This document shows positions 26,484 to 36,041 of a stretch of 64,000 nucleotides of DNA, in pieces. The notes beneath the pieces were generated by a model. It saw nothing but the letters and a program-made list of their open reading frames with translations, was not told the origin of the DNA and made no database searches. This stretch comes from Parietaria judaica (Eukaryota; Streptophyta; Magnoliopsida; Rosales; Urticaceae), in assembly GCA_954871525.1 (NCBI GenBank), contig OX940865.1, forward strand, positions 14,584,606-14,648,605. Direction: 5' to 3'. Every line of letters starts with the position of its first letter. Position 1 is the stretch's first letter. The position numbers were made by a program, and so were the translations under genes.

Positions 26484-28343
26484 ATGGCGTCATCTCTCTC
26501 CAAGCTCTTCACTCGAGCCCCAGCTTCCTGCCCGAACCGGATGATCGCTTCCAGGGTTTCCATGGAGTTGGCCCGAGAAGCTCCCGGGCCCTTCCGGAAC
26601 CAGGCTCTTCTCTCGGAGCTCAATCCCAGCGTGGTCAACCTCGTACTCTCGAACCCGCGCGTTCCCATGGACTCTCGACTGGGCTTCTTCGACTTCCTCA
26701 GGACGAGCCAGTCGCCCATGGTTCCGAAGCCCGATCTCCGAGCGCACGCTGTAACGCTCGCTCGGAGCCTCTTCGAAGCTCAGAGCTTCTTTCGGATGAA
26801 GAGCGTTGTGAAAAGCGTCGTGATCGACGACGATCTCCGATGCCCTGCGTCGAAGGTGGTTGATTTGGTTAAGAGCAGCGAGAATGGCGATCCGAAGTTC
26901 GTCGCGAAGTTCTGCGATATGGCGTTCAGTGTTTACGTTAGCCATGGCTTGCTGGCTGAAGCTTTGGAGCTTTTCGATTATGGTGATCTCGAGGGAGTTC
27001 CGATCGAGGAAAGGTCTTGCTTTGAGCTCTTGATCGCTCTCAAGAAATCGAGTCGATTCGATATTTGCGCTCGGTTTTTCGATCGGATGGTTCGGAGAGG
27101 TATTCGGATCACTGTGTACTCCTTGACGATCGCCATTGATGCTCTGTGTAGAATCGGAGACGTCGAGAAAGCGAAAACGATGATCAATGATTTGGCCTGC
27201 AGGGGGATCGTCAAGCCCAACGTCTACACCTACAACACGATCTCAAAAGCTTGCATCGCAAGGAAGGACTTCGATGGCGTCAACGTGGTTCTCAGATCGA
27301 TGGAGAGGGACGGTGTCGGTTACAATGCGGTGACGTTCACGCTCCTGATCGAATGGTACGGAGGTTGCGGGAAGATCGAAGAAGCCTTCAAGCTGTTTGA
27401 CGAAATGTGCGATAGAGGAATTGAGCCCGACGTTTATGTCTACACTTCGCTGATCAATTGGGCTTCTAAACTCGGCGACTTGAAGAAAGCTTTTTCGCTC
27501 TTCGACGAACTGGGTGCAAGGGGGCTCGTTCCGAGCGCCCACACTTACGGCGCATTGATCAATGGGTTGTGCAAATCGGGGCAGATCGAGGCGGCGGAGA
27601 TGTTGGCGAACGAAATGGAGAGCAGCGGGATCGGAGCGAACCAGATCGTGTTCAACACTTTGCTTGACGGGTTTTGCCGGAACGGGATGATCGATAAAGC
27701 GATGAAGCTGAAGGGCTTGATGGAGAGCAAGGGTTTTAAGATTGACATTGTTTGCTATAACAGTATAGCGAGCGGTTTGTGCGATTTGAACCGGAACGAA
27801 GAGGCGAAAAGACTTCTGTTTCTGATGGAGGAACGGGGCGTGAAACCGAATTTCATGACCTTCACGACTCTGATCGACATTCACTGCAAAGAAGGGAACT
27901 TAGCTGACGCGAATTGGTTGCTCCGGGATATGGAGGAGAAGGGCGAAAACCCTAGTGTCGTCACTTACAACGCGCTCATAGATGGATACTGCAAGAAGGG
28001 AAAGATGAACGAAGCTCGGAAGCTAAAGGATGAATTGACGGTGAGGGGTATGAATCCTGATACATACACGTTTACTTCACTCATTCACGGAGAATGTATC
28101 GCCGGTAATCTCGACGAGGCTCTGAAACTGTTCGACGAAATGTCTGTGAAGGGATTGGCTCGAAATGTCGCCACATACACGGCAATGATCTCCGGTCTGT
28201 CCAGGGAAGGAAGATCGGACGAAGCGTTCAAGCTGTACAACGACATGACCGACTCGGGTCTCAAACCCGACGACAGAGTGTACTCGTCGCTCGCGACAAG
28301 CCTCCACACACCCACGCCCACGCCCACTGGGCGAACAGGATAA
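26484..28343 (+). CDS. P-class pentatricopeptide repeat (PPR) protein
   Basis: An intronless 619-residue protein of the plant organelle RNA-binding PPR family, which binds single-stranded RNA one base per repeat to stabilise, splice or help translate organelle transcripts. The N-terminus (about 1-35) is rich in Ser/Arg/Ala and poor in acids, fitting a mitochondrial or plastid presequence. About 13 consecutive 35-residue motifs run from roughly residue 140 to 600, followed by a short partial repeat and a Thr/Pro tail (TPTPTPTG). No E, E+ or DYW domain follows, so it is P-class and not predicted to edit C to U itself. Start choice: the first in-frame ATG, in context AGCAATGGCG. Lack of introns and higher GC than its surroundings are typical of PPR genes. 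The specific orthologue is not recognised. Confidence 0.93.
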   Translation: MASSLSKLFTRAPASCPNRMIASRVSMELAREAPGPFRNQALLSELNPSVVNLVLSNPRVPMDSRLGFFDFLRTSQSPMVPKPDLRAHAVTLARSLFEAQSFFRMKSVVKSVVIDDDLRCPASKVVDLVKSSENGDPKFVAKFCDMAFSVYVSHGLLAEALELFDYGDLEGVPIEERSCFELLIALKKSSRFDICARFFDRMVRRGIRITVYSLTIAIDALCRIGDVEKAKTMINDLACRGIVKPNVYTYNTISKACIARKDFDGVNVVLRSMERDGVGYNAVTFTLLIEWYGGCGKIEEAFKLFDEMCDRGIEPDVYVYTSLINWASKLGDLKKAFSLFDELGARGLVPSAHTYGALINGLCKSGQIEAAEMLANEMESSGIGANQIVFNTLLDGFCRNGMIDKAMKLKGLMESKGFKIDIVCYNSIASGLCDLNRNEEAKRLLFLMEERGVKPNFMTFTTLIDIHCKEGNLADANWLLRDMEEKGENPSVVTYNALIDGYCKKGKMNEARKLKDELTVRGMNPDTYTFTSLIHGECIAGNLDEALKLFDEMSVKGLARNVATYTAMISGLSREGRSDEAFKLYNDMTDSGLKPDDRVYSSLATSLHTPTPTPTGRTG

Positions 28344-28665
28344 CTTGAAAACCGAATACCGAACATACACAGCTACCTATTAATATCGATTACCAATTTT
28401 AAGCAAAGTTAGTGAAATTTTCAGTAGAACCCAAATACCAACGATATGTCACGGGGTAAAGTTATTCGGTCTTTACGGAAAGAAAAAAGAAAACGCATTC
28501 GAATAACATTTATCGAATATGTGTGGGGTTGAAATGTACACTAACAGACTGCATATTCATATTCACCTTTCTCAATTACACCAAAGGTTAAAGATTATAC
28601 ATATATGAAGCTTTAAAAGCCAGAATCAGCTGTACAAAAATTCCAAGATTCCGATTCAGAAACAC

Positions 28666-31600
28666 TCAAATCAGTAACTCTGAATATGCTTCGAGATCTT
28701 GGCATGCGAAGCAGTTCCTGAGCTTGTGGAGCGCTCGGCTCTCGAGCTGACGAACCCTTTCTTTGGATAACCCGTACATCCTTCCGATTTCAGATAGCGA
28801 TTTCTGGCTTCCGTCTGAGATGCCATATCTCAGCCTGATTATCTTTTGCTCTCTGGCGTTTAAAACCCTCAGGAGACCCCGGACCTGTTTCCTCATTAGC
28901 TGCTTCGTCACGCTCAGTTCCGGGTTTTCAATGCCCGTGTCGGGAGTTACTTCCTGAGATTACATTTATGAAGAAGTTCAAGTATGAAAGACGGGTTTTA
29001 CGATTTTACCCAGAAATTCGGATTAATCAACATTAAGAACTAATTCATATCAAATTAAAGAATCAAGGACATGAGCGTTCTTTGTTACCTGGAAAGTAGT
29101 TTTTTGGTCAGCCCACACGGGTTGTTGGATCGAAACCGGGTTTCTTGCGCTAAACAACAATTTCTCCAACTTGTTAACGGTGATTCCGACGCGCTTCGCT
29201 AATTCTTCTTGTGACGGTTTGCGGTTCCCTTCCTGAATACATGACCTATTTGCTTCCAATACCTTGCCAAGCAAGGTATACATATTCTCCTATTTTCAAA
29301 ATAGAATATATTCAAAAGCAAAATTAGACACAAGAACAGACGTTTCTAGATTAATAAACTTGATAGAAAAAAAAAATGAAAAAACAACAAATGAGATTGA
29401 TTTTGTACCGGTAAGCGTATAGTTCTGGAATGTTGGAATATCGCCTTCCGAACCGTTTGCCTTATCCACCAATATGCGTACGTTGCGAATCTGCAACCGG
29501 CTTGAGGCCGGAATTTCTCTACGCTCCTCATGAGGCCCATACTTCCCTCCTAAAAGACGAAAAATCATAAAATATTAGATAACTCTATGTATCTTTTTCC
29601 TTTAATTATTGTTATATTTTAAGGTATTTTAATAGTTCTTCTTTGGATTCATTCAATAAATACTATCGGGAATTCGTCACATCAGTGAATTCCTATTGGC
29701 CGAATTTTGCCGCAATTCCTAACAATTTAGCTTTAATAATATGTCAACAATATTACCTGCATTAAGTCTTGAATACCGACGCCCCGGCCCTGATATTGCT
29801 TAGCAATGTGGACCACCATTCGCAGATTGGCATAAACAAGCTTCTCTCGGCCGGTCGCACCAATGCGAATCTGTGTCTTCATAGCCCGACAACTAAGGCC
29901 AACTGCTTCGGCCCATTCAAGCAAAGTCGGCTCACGGTTGAACTCGGATTGAAGCCTATTCTTCACTTTTTCTAGCTTCATCAAATCCTGTTACATCATT
30001 TTGTTTAATCTAAGTGAAATTTCATTGTGAAATTCCTCCAAGAGATGAATTTTTTTTATCCATTTAAAAATCAGGAATATTTTCTGACATACCGGGAATT
30101 TGAGAACCAAGACCTGTTTGCACAAATTGTAACCGTGACATTCCCGGTCCCTTTATTTTATATATAAATTAATATTATTTACACACTAAAATATACTTTT
30201 TATATGTATAAAAACCGGAAAATTCCGGTTTGAAACTGCTATTTCCTGTTTTAAATTGGAATTTCTTGGTTATAAACTAGTGTTTTTACTGGGCACAGTT
30301 CACAATGGAAACAGGAAATCCTTCTTTTTTACCGGTCCCCGACCAGTTCCCGAGAAAAGAAAATAAAAAGTGAATTTTAGAATTTGGTAACAGAAAAAGT
30401 TTTTCAATTCCCAGAAAACCGGAACCGGGAGGAAAAATCATTAAATTCCCAGTTCCTGGTCTCGGTTTTACTCCTACTTTTAACGTATAATTATCGACAA
30501 AAACGAAATCAGACACTCACCTGAACTCGAGTAACCATTTCACGCTCTTCTTCTAGAGTCAAAAGCTGTTTCGATTCGGGACCAGCCAAGTACGATCGGA
30601 TAGGATCGTCCGAATCGAGACCTTCGCTTAACTTCTTCCGAACCTCTGCTTTTCTACTAGAAGCGGATCTAGGGTTCTCGTCACACATAACTTTTAAATT
30701 CTTAGGCAATTTTCTCTTCTTCAAGCGCCTCTCTAAGCCTCTTGTCGACCGCACGGTTTTGTCCTTCATTTCTAGAGAGCTGGCCAAACTTGTGAACCAA
30801 GTACACGTTGGTGTATAAGTACACGTTACACCAAGGGAAATAACATAGGTATATTTCCCGCCTAACTTTCTTAATGTTTCAAGAACAAAAGAAATATGAA
30901 TTTCGTCTTCTAAAAAGTATCCTTCCCTAGTTCCCTGATTGCACTCCGTGCTCAATGAACTTAGAAAAAGAAAAAATCGAATTTGATTTAGCTTCCAAAC
31001 ACGGCAAGTTTTTTCACTCTTGATTTTCCTAGATTTTTGTCCTCCGGCTCTTTCCTCAAAAATCTAAGTTCCAAACATACCCCTAGAGAAAGCAAGAAAT
31101 ACAATGTCAAGGTAGAAGGTTTAAGAGCTAACCTGATCACATTCTCATCGGAATCAGTTCCAATAAGTTTGGAGACTTCGGCTAATGACAAAGCTTCTTG
31201 TGACGCTATCAAAGCGTTCTTCGCTAACGCGACCAATTCCGAAAGATCGTTATCAGATTCTTTAACAACATATTCACTAGTTGTAGCCTCCATTGTCGGC
31301 GAAGAAGTAAGATTCGCCTTTCTTTGCCCTGACGGAAATCTGCAACCCAGACATTTTTTCCTTATCCCGTCAGAAATAAGTGTCCAAGCACACAATTTTG
31401 AAACCGGTAGAAGTGCGAAAACGAAACATCTCACACGTGCCAAAAACCGGGCCAGTGAACCGATGGGCAAGGGATTTTCTCTTCGTGCATCAAGGGCTCA
31501 GGATCAGCCTGTCTCCGATTCAACATATCCTATATACGAACACGAAAAGATCAACTACATAAACATATGGAAAATTGAATTGTGATCGAAAGCGGGATAT

Positions 31601-32102
31601 AAATCAAAGAGAGGCGATAACACTTTATCGATAATTTGAGAGTTAGACCGACCGCGACACCCCTAACTACGTAACAAACAAATATAAACAACGTAAAAGG
31701 AAATGAAGCATACTTGAGATGTTTTGTCCTCCTTGTGTAAACGCAATAGAGGCTTGAACTCATCTCGCTGCTCTTGCAAAAGAACTGAGATTCAAACAAG
31801 TTCCAAAATAATTATTTTTCAATATCAAAACAATTGATTCAAATTTCATCAATCCACTGAAATTCAACCATTCAATCAAACAGTAGGTGCCCATTTTCTC
31901 ATTTCTACAAAGATTTCAACTTTACTTGCCAAAACCTTAATCTGACCAAAAGTACCATAATTTCATTCAAGCATAAACTGTGAACAAAAGGGTCAAAAGT
32001 TTGACCTGAGCTCGAAGTAGAAGCAGAAGGAAGGTAATTCCTGAGATGGGTTCTCTGGGGAAACGATGGCGGTGAAGAAAGCAAGTTCCTTCCGACCTCC
32101 AT
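28666..32102 (-). CDS. SIG6: Plastid RNA polymerase sigma factor SIG6
   Basis: Nuclear-encoded sigma-70 factor that directs the bacterial-type plastid RNA polymerase (PEP) to promoters, especially during early chloroplast development. Nine minus-strand exons join in frame to 529 residues: 32102-32006, 31784-31714, 31529-31435, 31339-31133, 30779-30521, 29987-29757, 29549-29409, 29289-29089, 28953-28666. The N-terminus ([14 protein letters not shown]) resembles a plastid transit peptide and the SIG6 start (about 547 residues in Arabidopsis). Region 2 includes [20 protein letters not shown], then [13 protein letters not shown] and SRTIRLP; region 3 is exon 8; region 4 ends in [20 protein letters not shown], the -35-binding helix-turn-helix. 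The LERR...KRRK-like basic stretch in exon 5 fits SIG6, and SIG1-SIG5 fit worse. Exons 3 and 4 are the least certain because that segment is poorly conserved. Confidence 0.92.
29988..30520. repeat. CCGG/GGAA-rich repeat inside SIG6 intron 5
   Basis: The intron between SIG6 exons 5 and 6 contains many short motifs such as ACCGGGAATT, AACCGGAAAATTCCGG and GAACCGGGAGG in both orientations (about 30090-30470). This looks like the subterminal array of a small hAT-like element, related in style to the CCGG-repeat family. I could not define termini or a TSD. Confidence 0.4.
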
Positions 32103-33656
32103 TAATGGCTTCCGGTCAAAGAGAACAACCCTTCGTTATAATCTTACGTTCTGAGAGTGGTGTTGTTGAAGGATATTTTGCGATTCTTTCTGTAGAGCGT
32201 CAAGGCTTTTGTGCGCTGAGAGTGAAGTGTATTTTACACCTCAAGTTCCCGTTGTTTCATGCTCCCAAAAGATCAGGTTCACCTTGGTTTTTGTGTCTTT
32301 TCCCTTTCTTTTTTATTTATTTATTATTTTCTAGATATTTATTCATTTTAGAGCTAATTATATTTTAGCCCCTTCAGATTTTTTAAGAAATCTTGAGAAT
32401 CAATGTATGGCCTTCCCAAGTTTACTTTTGTACTAGTGGGTTACTGATATACTATTACTAATAGAGTTTTTTTTTTTTTTGTAAGATTTTAAAAATATAA
32501 TATTTGTCGAATTTTGGGATTTTCTCGGAATCCTGTCAAAAAAATGTACTACATAACTCAATTTCTATGGTTTCTACAAGGTTTTTGTCGAGTTTTGAGT
32601 TTCCTTCGGTTTCTTTTGGGTTTCCGTAACCTGGCTAGACTAATTGGCAAAAAAAAAACATGTAAGGCTATGGTTTCGGGTTTTCATAGGTTTACCCTCG
32701 GGCTTTCGCGGGGCTTTTAATCCTTGGTTTATGAGTTTTAACCAAGGTTTAAAGATCCATCGTAATAGTTGTCACAAAATTAAATAGCAGTGCGGACCAA
32801 TTAGGATAAAATGAAAATAACATTTTATTAGTAAAATCTGACCGGACCAAAACGGTATTGGTAGTTATAAAGCTACGGATACTCGTTAGCTAATCCGTCA
32901 AATCAGACAATCTTACCAGCCATTTGAGCGTTATTTGTAACACAAATTGACTAAAATTGTAATAATATATCAGAATAACAATTCCTAATTACAAAAGAAA
33001 AAGGAAAAAAAAAAAAGAAGTTATTTCATGAAGTAGTCGTCAATAACTCAATATAAGACTTTTGAGAAGTTAGAGCCAACATTAGAGTTTGGATATGATT
33101 TAGGGGAATATTTATGATTTGATATTTTAGGTTGGGCCTATTCCAACAGTGGGCCTATACCTAATTTTGGGCTTTACCACAGCCCATATACATTCAATAT
33201 TAGTATAAAATTCAAAATTCATTTGGGAATATAGTTGGGCCTATACTTTTCTCTCCAACAAAATTCAAAGCTAGTCTTACTTTTCTGAGAGAAAAGAGAC
33301 CAAAAAATGACCTCAACTTTGGGAATTTCACTAAAATCTATATTTTTAGGGGTTTTATTTACTTATGCCATATTTATATACAAGCTAACAAATAATCTAG
33401 TATTACATGACGTACATTTGTATAAAAAATAAGTGTTAGTCTCTAAATAGCAGTACGAATAGTATTTTAATTTTCTCGCAACTCATACTTATTTAGTGTT
33501 TTTCTTTCTGCTATAATTTCATTTATTTTTTAGTTAATTTAATACATATATGTGTCCAAGTGTTTTTATATTTAATCATGTTTGACCTTTTAAAAATTAA
33601 ATATTTTTTACCTATCACAAATGAAAAAAATAAGTAGTTATTCTATTATTAAGATA
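32103..33656. other. Spacer upstream of SIG6, no gene seen
   Basis: About 1.5 kb. The first few hundred bases presumably hold the SIG6 promoter and 5'UTR, but I see no clear TATA box. AT-rich thereafter, with short low-complexity frames only. Confidence 0.45.
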
Positions 33657-33664
33657 CTTTATAG

Positions 33665-33847
33665 CAAGGTATTAAATTTCTCGAATATCCATCGGCATGC
33701 CCATCGAAAATCTTTTTTCGAATATATGCGAACCGATATATCCATCGGCATACCCATCGATTAACCTATGAGATACCTATCGACAAGCGATATATCCGTA
33801 AAATGAAAAATGCAAAACGACATCGACAAGCGGTATTTAAAATCTTG
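33665..33847. mobile_element. Short hAT-like MITE with intact TSD
   Basis: A 183 bp element bounded by a perfect 8-bp TSD, CTTTATAG (33657-33664 and 33848-33855). Terminal inverted repeats: CAAGGTATTAAAT on the left; the right end read inversely is CAAGATTTTAAATAC. The interior has repeated ATCCATCGGCATRCCCATCG and GACAAGCG motifs. The copy at 4867-5034 belongs to the same family. Confidence 0.88.
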
Positions 33848-33871
33848 CTTTATAGTATATTATAAATTATA

Positions 33872-34461
33872 GGGATTTTAACTCTTTTATACCCTCAACT
33901 CTCAATTTTAACAAAAATATATCCTTAAGTTTGTAAAACAACTAAAGTATACCCTCAATGACATATTGATAATTTTACATTTATCTTCTTTTTTATTAAT
34001 TAAAAGAGAATTAAAAGCCTAAAAATATTCATCTTTGTCATTTGAACTCATTGGTTTTTGTTTGAGCTTGCAAGTCGCCGCGTCTCCGCCGCGTCGCTTG
34101 TTTCTATTAACTTGTTTATGATGGTATTTAACTTTTATTTTTCAGTGAACCTTTAACAAATACTTGATATATTTAACTTTTTGAAAGAAAAAAAATCATA
34201 ATTTACGTAAGCGGGAGTATTTTGGCCATTTTTTCAATAAAGAGTATATGTTGTAAAAAAAGTAAATAAACTAAAAGGTATATAAAAAGAAAATTTTGAA
34301 TATTGTGAGTAAGGGGTAGTTATGGATTTTTTAAAATTAATTTTATTAGAGGGTATATAAAAGAAACTAAAATAAGCTTTGAAAGTATTCTTCAGTTATT
34401 TTGAGACTTAAGAGTATTTTTGTCAAATTTCAAAGTTAAGGGTATAAAAAGCAAATTTTCC
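33872..34461. mobile_element. MULE-type MITE with 9-bp TSD
   Basis: A 590 bp element flanked by a perfect 9-bp TSD, TAAATTATA (33863-33871 and 34462-34470). The inverted ends share TTTTATACCCTYAACT and AAAAATA blocks over about 80 bp. No open reading frame. A 9-bp TSD with long, imperfect TIRs indicates a non-autonomous Mutator-like element. It begins 16 bp after the hAT-like MITE on its left. Confidence 0.82.
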
Positions 34462-34736
34462 TAAATTATATTCAACTTAAACTGTTTTAGTACTTTCATA
34501 ACGCAAAGCAAAAGGATAGAAGAATTGACACGGAGGATACCTTGCTTTTCTCGTGCATTAAGATTAATTATATTAAATAAATATGTCTAAATATATACAT
34601 ATACATATATATATATATTATTCCTTTTTTATCAAATGACGAATTTCGTGTAGAAAAGAAATGATAAATCTAATTGATACGAATTATTTTCATAAAAAAA
34701 TCTATATGTTTCTCGAGAAATTAAATATAGGCGCGA

Positions 34737-34806
34737 GTGGGACCCACAGGCCCCCACAGGATGCGAGTGGGACCCGGTTCCGACATATCTCACAAGTGGG
34801 TCCCCG
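34737..34806 (+). promoter_or_regulatory. Cluster of three class I TCP-binding sites
   Basis: GTGGGACCCAC at 34737-34747 matches the class I TCP consensus GTGGGNCCCAC exactly. GTGGGACCCGG (34767-34777) and GTGGGTCCCCG (34796-34806) keep the GTGGGNCC half. All three lie within 70 bp, 170-240 bp upstream of a class I TCP gene, suggesting autoregulation or cross-regulation by relatives. The sites are seen; the function is inferred. Confidence 0.7.
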
Positions 34807-34974
34807 CTTCCCCGTGTTATAGAAAAAGGCTCACCTTTCTTCTTCATGGTGGGGTCACCGAAATCCTTACTCTCTCTCTCTCTCTCTCATCGGATCGACT
34901 AAAACCCTAGAAATCTCCAGTCTCCGATCATCCTCTCCGATTGGAACCACGGTCAAACCCTAGCTCTCTCAGAA

Positions 34975-35526
34975 ATGGTGACCGACGTCGTGCTCCATGA
35001 GTCCGCCACCGCCTCCGAAGCCGTGGTTCCCTCCGCTGCCGGCGGAAAACGACCGTCGCCGAACACCAGGGATCGGCACACAAAGGTGAACGGGCGGGGG
35101 CGGCGCGTGCGGATGCCACCGATGTGCGCGGCGCGGATCTTCCAGCTCACGCGCGAGCTCGGCCACCGCTCCGACGGCGAGACCATCGAGTGGCTCCTCC
35201 GCCACGCCGAGCCCTCCATCGTCGCGGCCACCGGCTCCGGCACGCTCCCCGCCGGCCCCGTTTCCATCTCCTCGCCGGCCTCGGCCTCGCCGGCGACCTC
35301 CGCCCCCGCTCCGATCGTCGTCCACGGACACAGCCACGTCTTATTCCCCCCGCCGGCGAACGGAGCTCCGGCGTGCCGTCTGGATCCGCGCCGTGGTCCG
35401 GCGAATCAGCAGGCGGTGGCGATGGAGTATCGGCACATGCCGTTCACGGCGCTGCTGCTCCAGTCGGCGGCGACGGAGGCGGAGCAGAGGCAGCAAGAGG
35501 AGGCTCTCTCTCTCAGGGATCACTAG
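34975..35526 (+). CDS. TCP11: Class I TCP transcription factor, TCP11-like
   Basis: An intronless 183-residue nuclear DNA-binding protein of the plant TCP family, which regulates cell proliferation and organ growth. The TCP domain covers about residues 30-90: basic region [20 protein letters not shown], then a helix-loop-helix with [20 protein letters not shown] and [20 protein letters not shown]. The four-residue-shorter basic region and [13 protein letters not shown] place it in class I (PCF). The rest is Ala/Pro/Ser-rich and disordered, ending in a Gln/Glu-rich segment. Its small size and position directly after SIG6 (divergent) match Arabidopsis TCP11; the symbol rests on that synteny as much as on sequence. 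An upstream ATG at 34846 could open an 18-codon uORF if it is transcribed. A telobox-like GGCTAGGGTTAGGGTTTGC lies just downstream (35550-35568). Confidence 0.88.
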   Translation: MVTDVVLHESATASEAVVPSAAGGKRPSPNTRDRHTKVNGRGRRVRMPPMCAARIFQLTRELGHRSDGETIEWLLRHAEPSIVAATGSGTLPAGPVSISSPASASPATSAPAPIVVHGHSHVLFPPPANGAPACRLDPRRGPANQQAVAMEYRHMPFTALLLQSAATEAEQRQQEEALSLRDH

Positions 35527-36041
35527 GGTTGGGCTTCTTCTCCGACCATGGCTAGGGTTAGGGTTTGCAGAGATGATGATCGTCGTAGAGATTTTGAACA
35601 AAGATTGTATGACTTAGGTGGAGAAGCCGTGTGTATGTATATTTCTGTTGGAGCTTTTGCCCGCCATTGTTGAAACTGTTCATTTCTTCTCTTACTTTTA
35701 TCTTTCTTAGCAGTTTCATCCTCTGATGTTGTTTATCATGACCCACCAAATGACTATATGCATACGTAAAATTTTAATAAAAAAAAATTTATACAAAATT
35801 AATAATAATTTTATATGATATATAACCAGGCGCCTTTTTAAACGTTGCTATACATATACATTATTATACAGTGTTGATATTCCTCTACACGTACATTGAC
35901 TATCCAACATTAGCATTGCTTTTTGAAAATTTAGATCAAGTATTATTAAGAAAATTAAAAAATAAGGAGACTGAGCCGATCTTCGGAATGAGGAAGCGTT
36001 ACTCTCCGGCGTCTTCGTGTTCATCGCTGCGTTGCTAATGC

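Noticed and set aside
27243..27884. 213-codon minus-strand frame under the PPR gene
   Set aside because: Antisense shadow of the PPR repeats, with no domain of its own.
35124..35601. Arg/Ala-rich frames on both strands over the TCP gene
   Set aside because: Shadows of the GC-rich TCP coding sequence; only the frame with the TCP domain is real.
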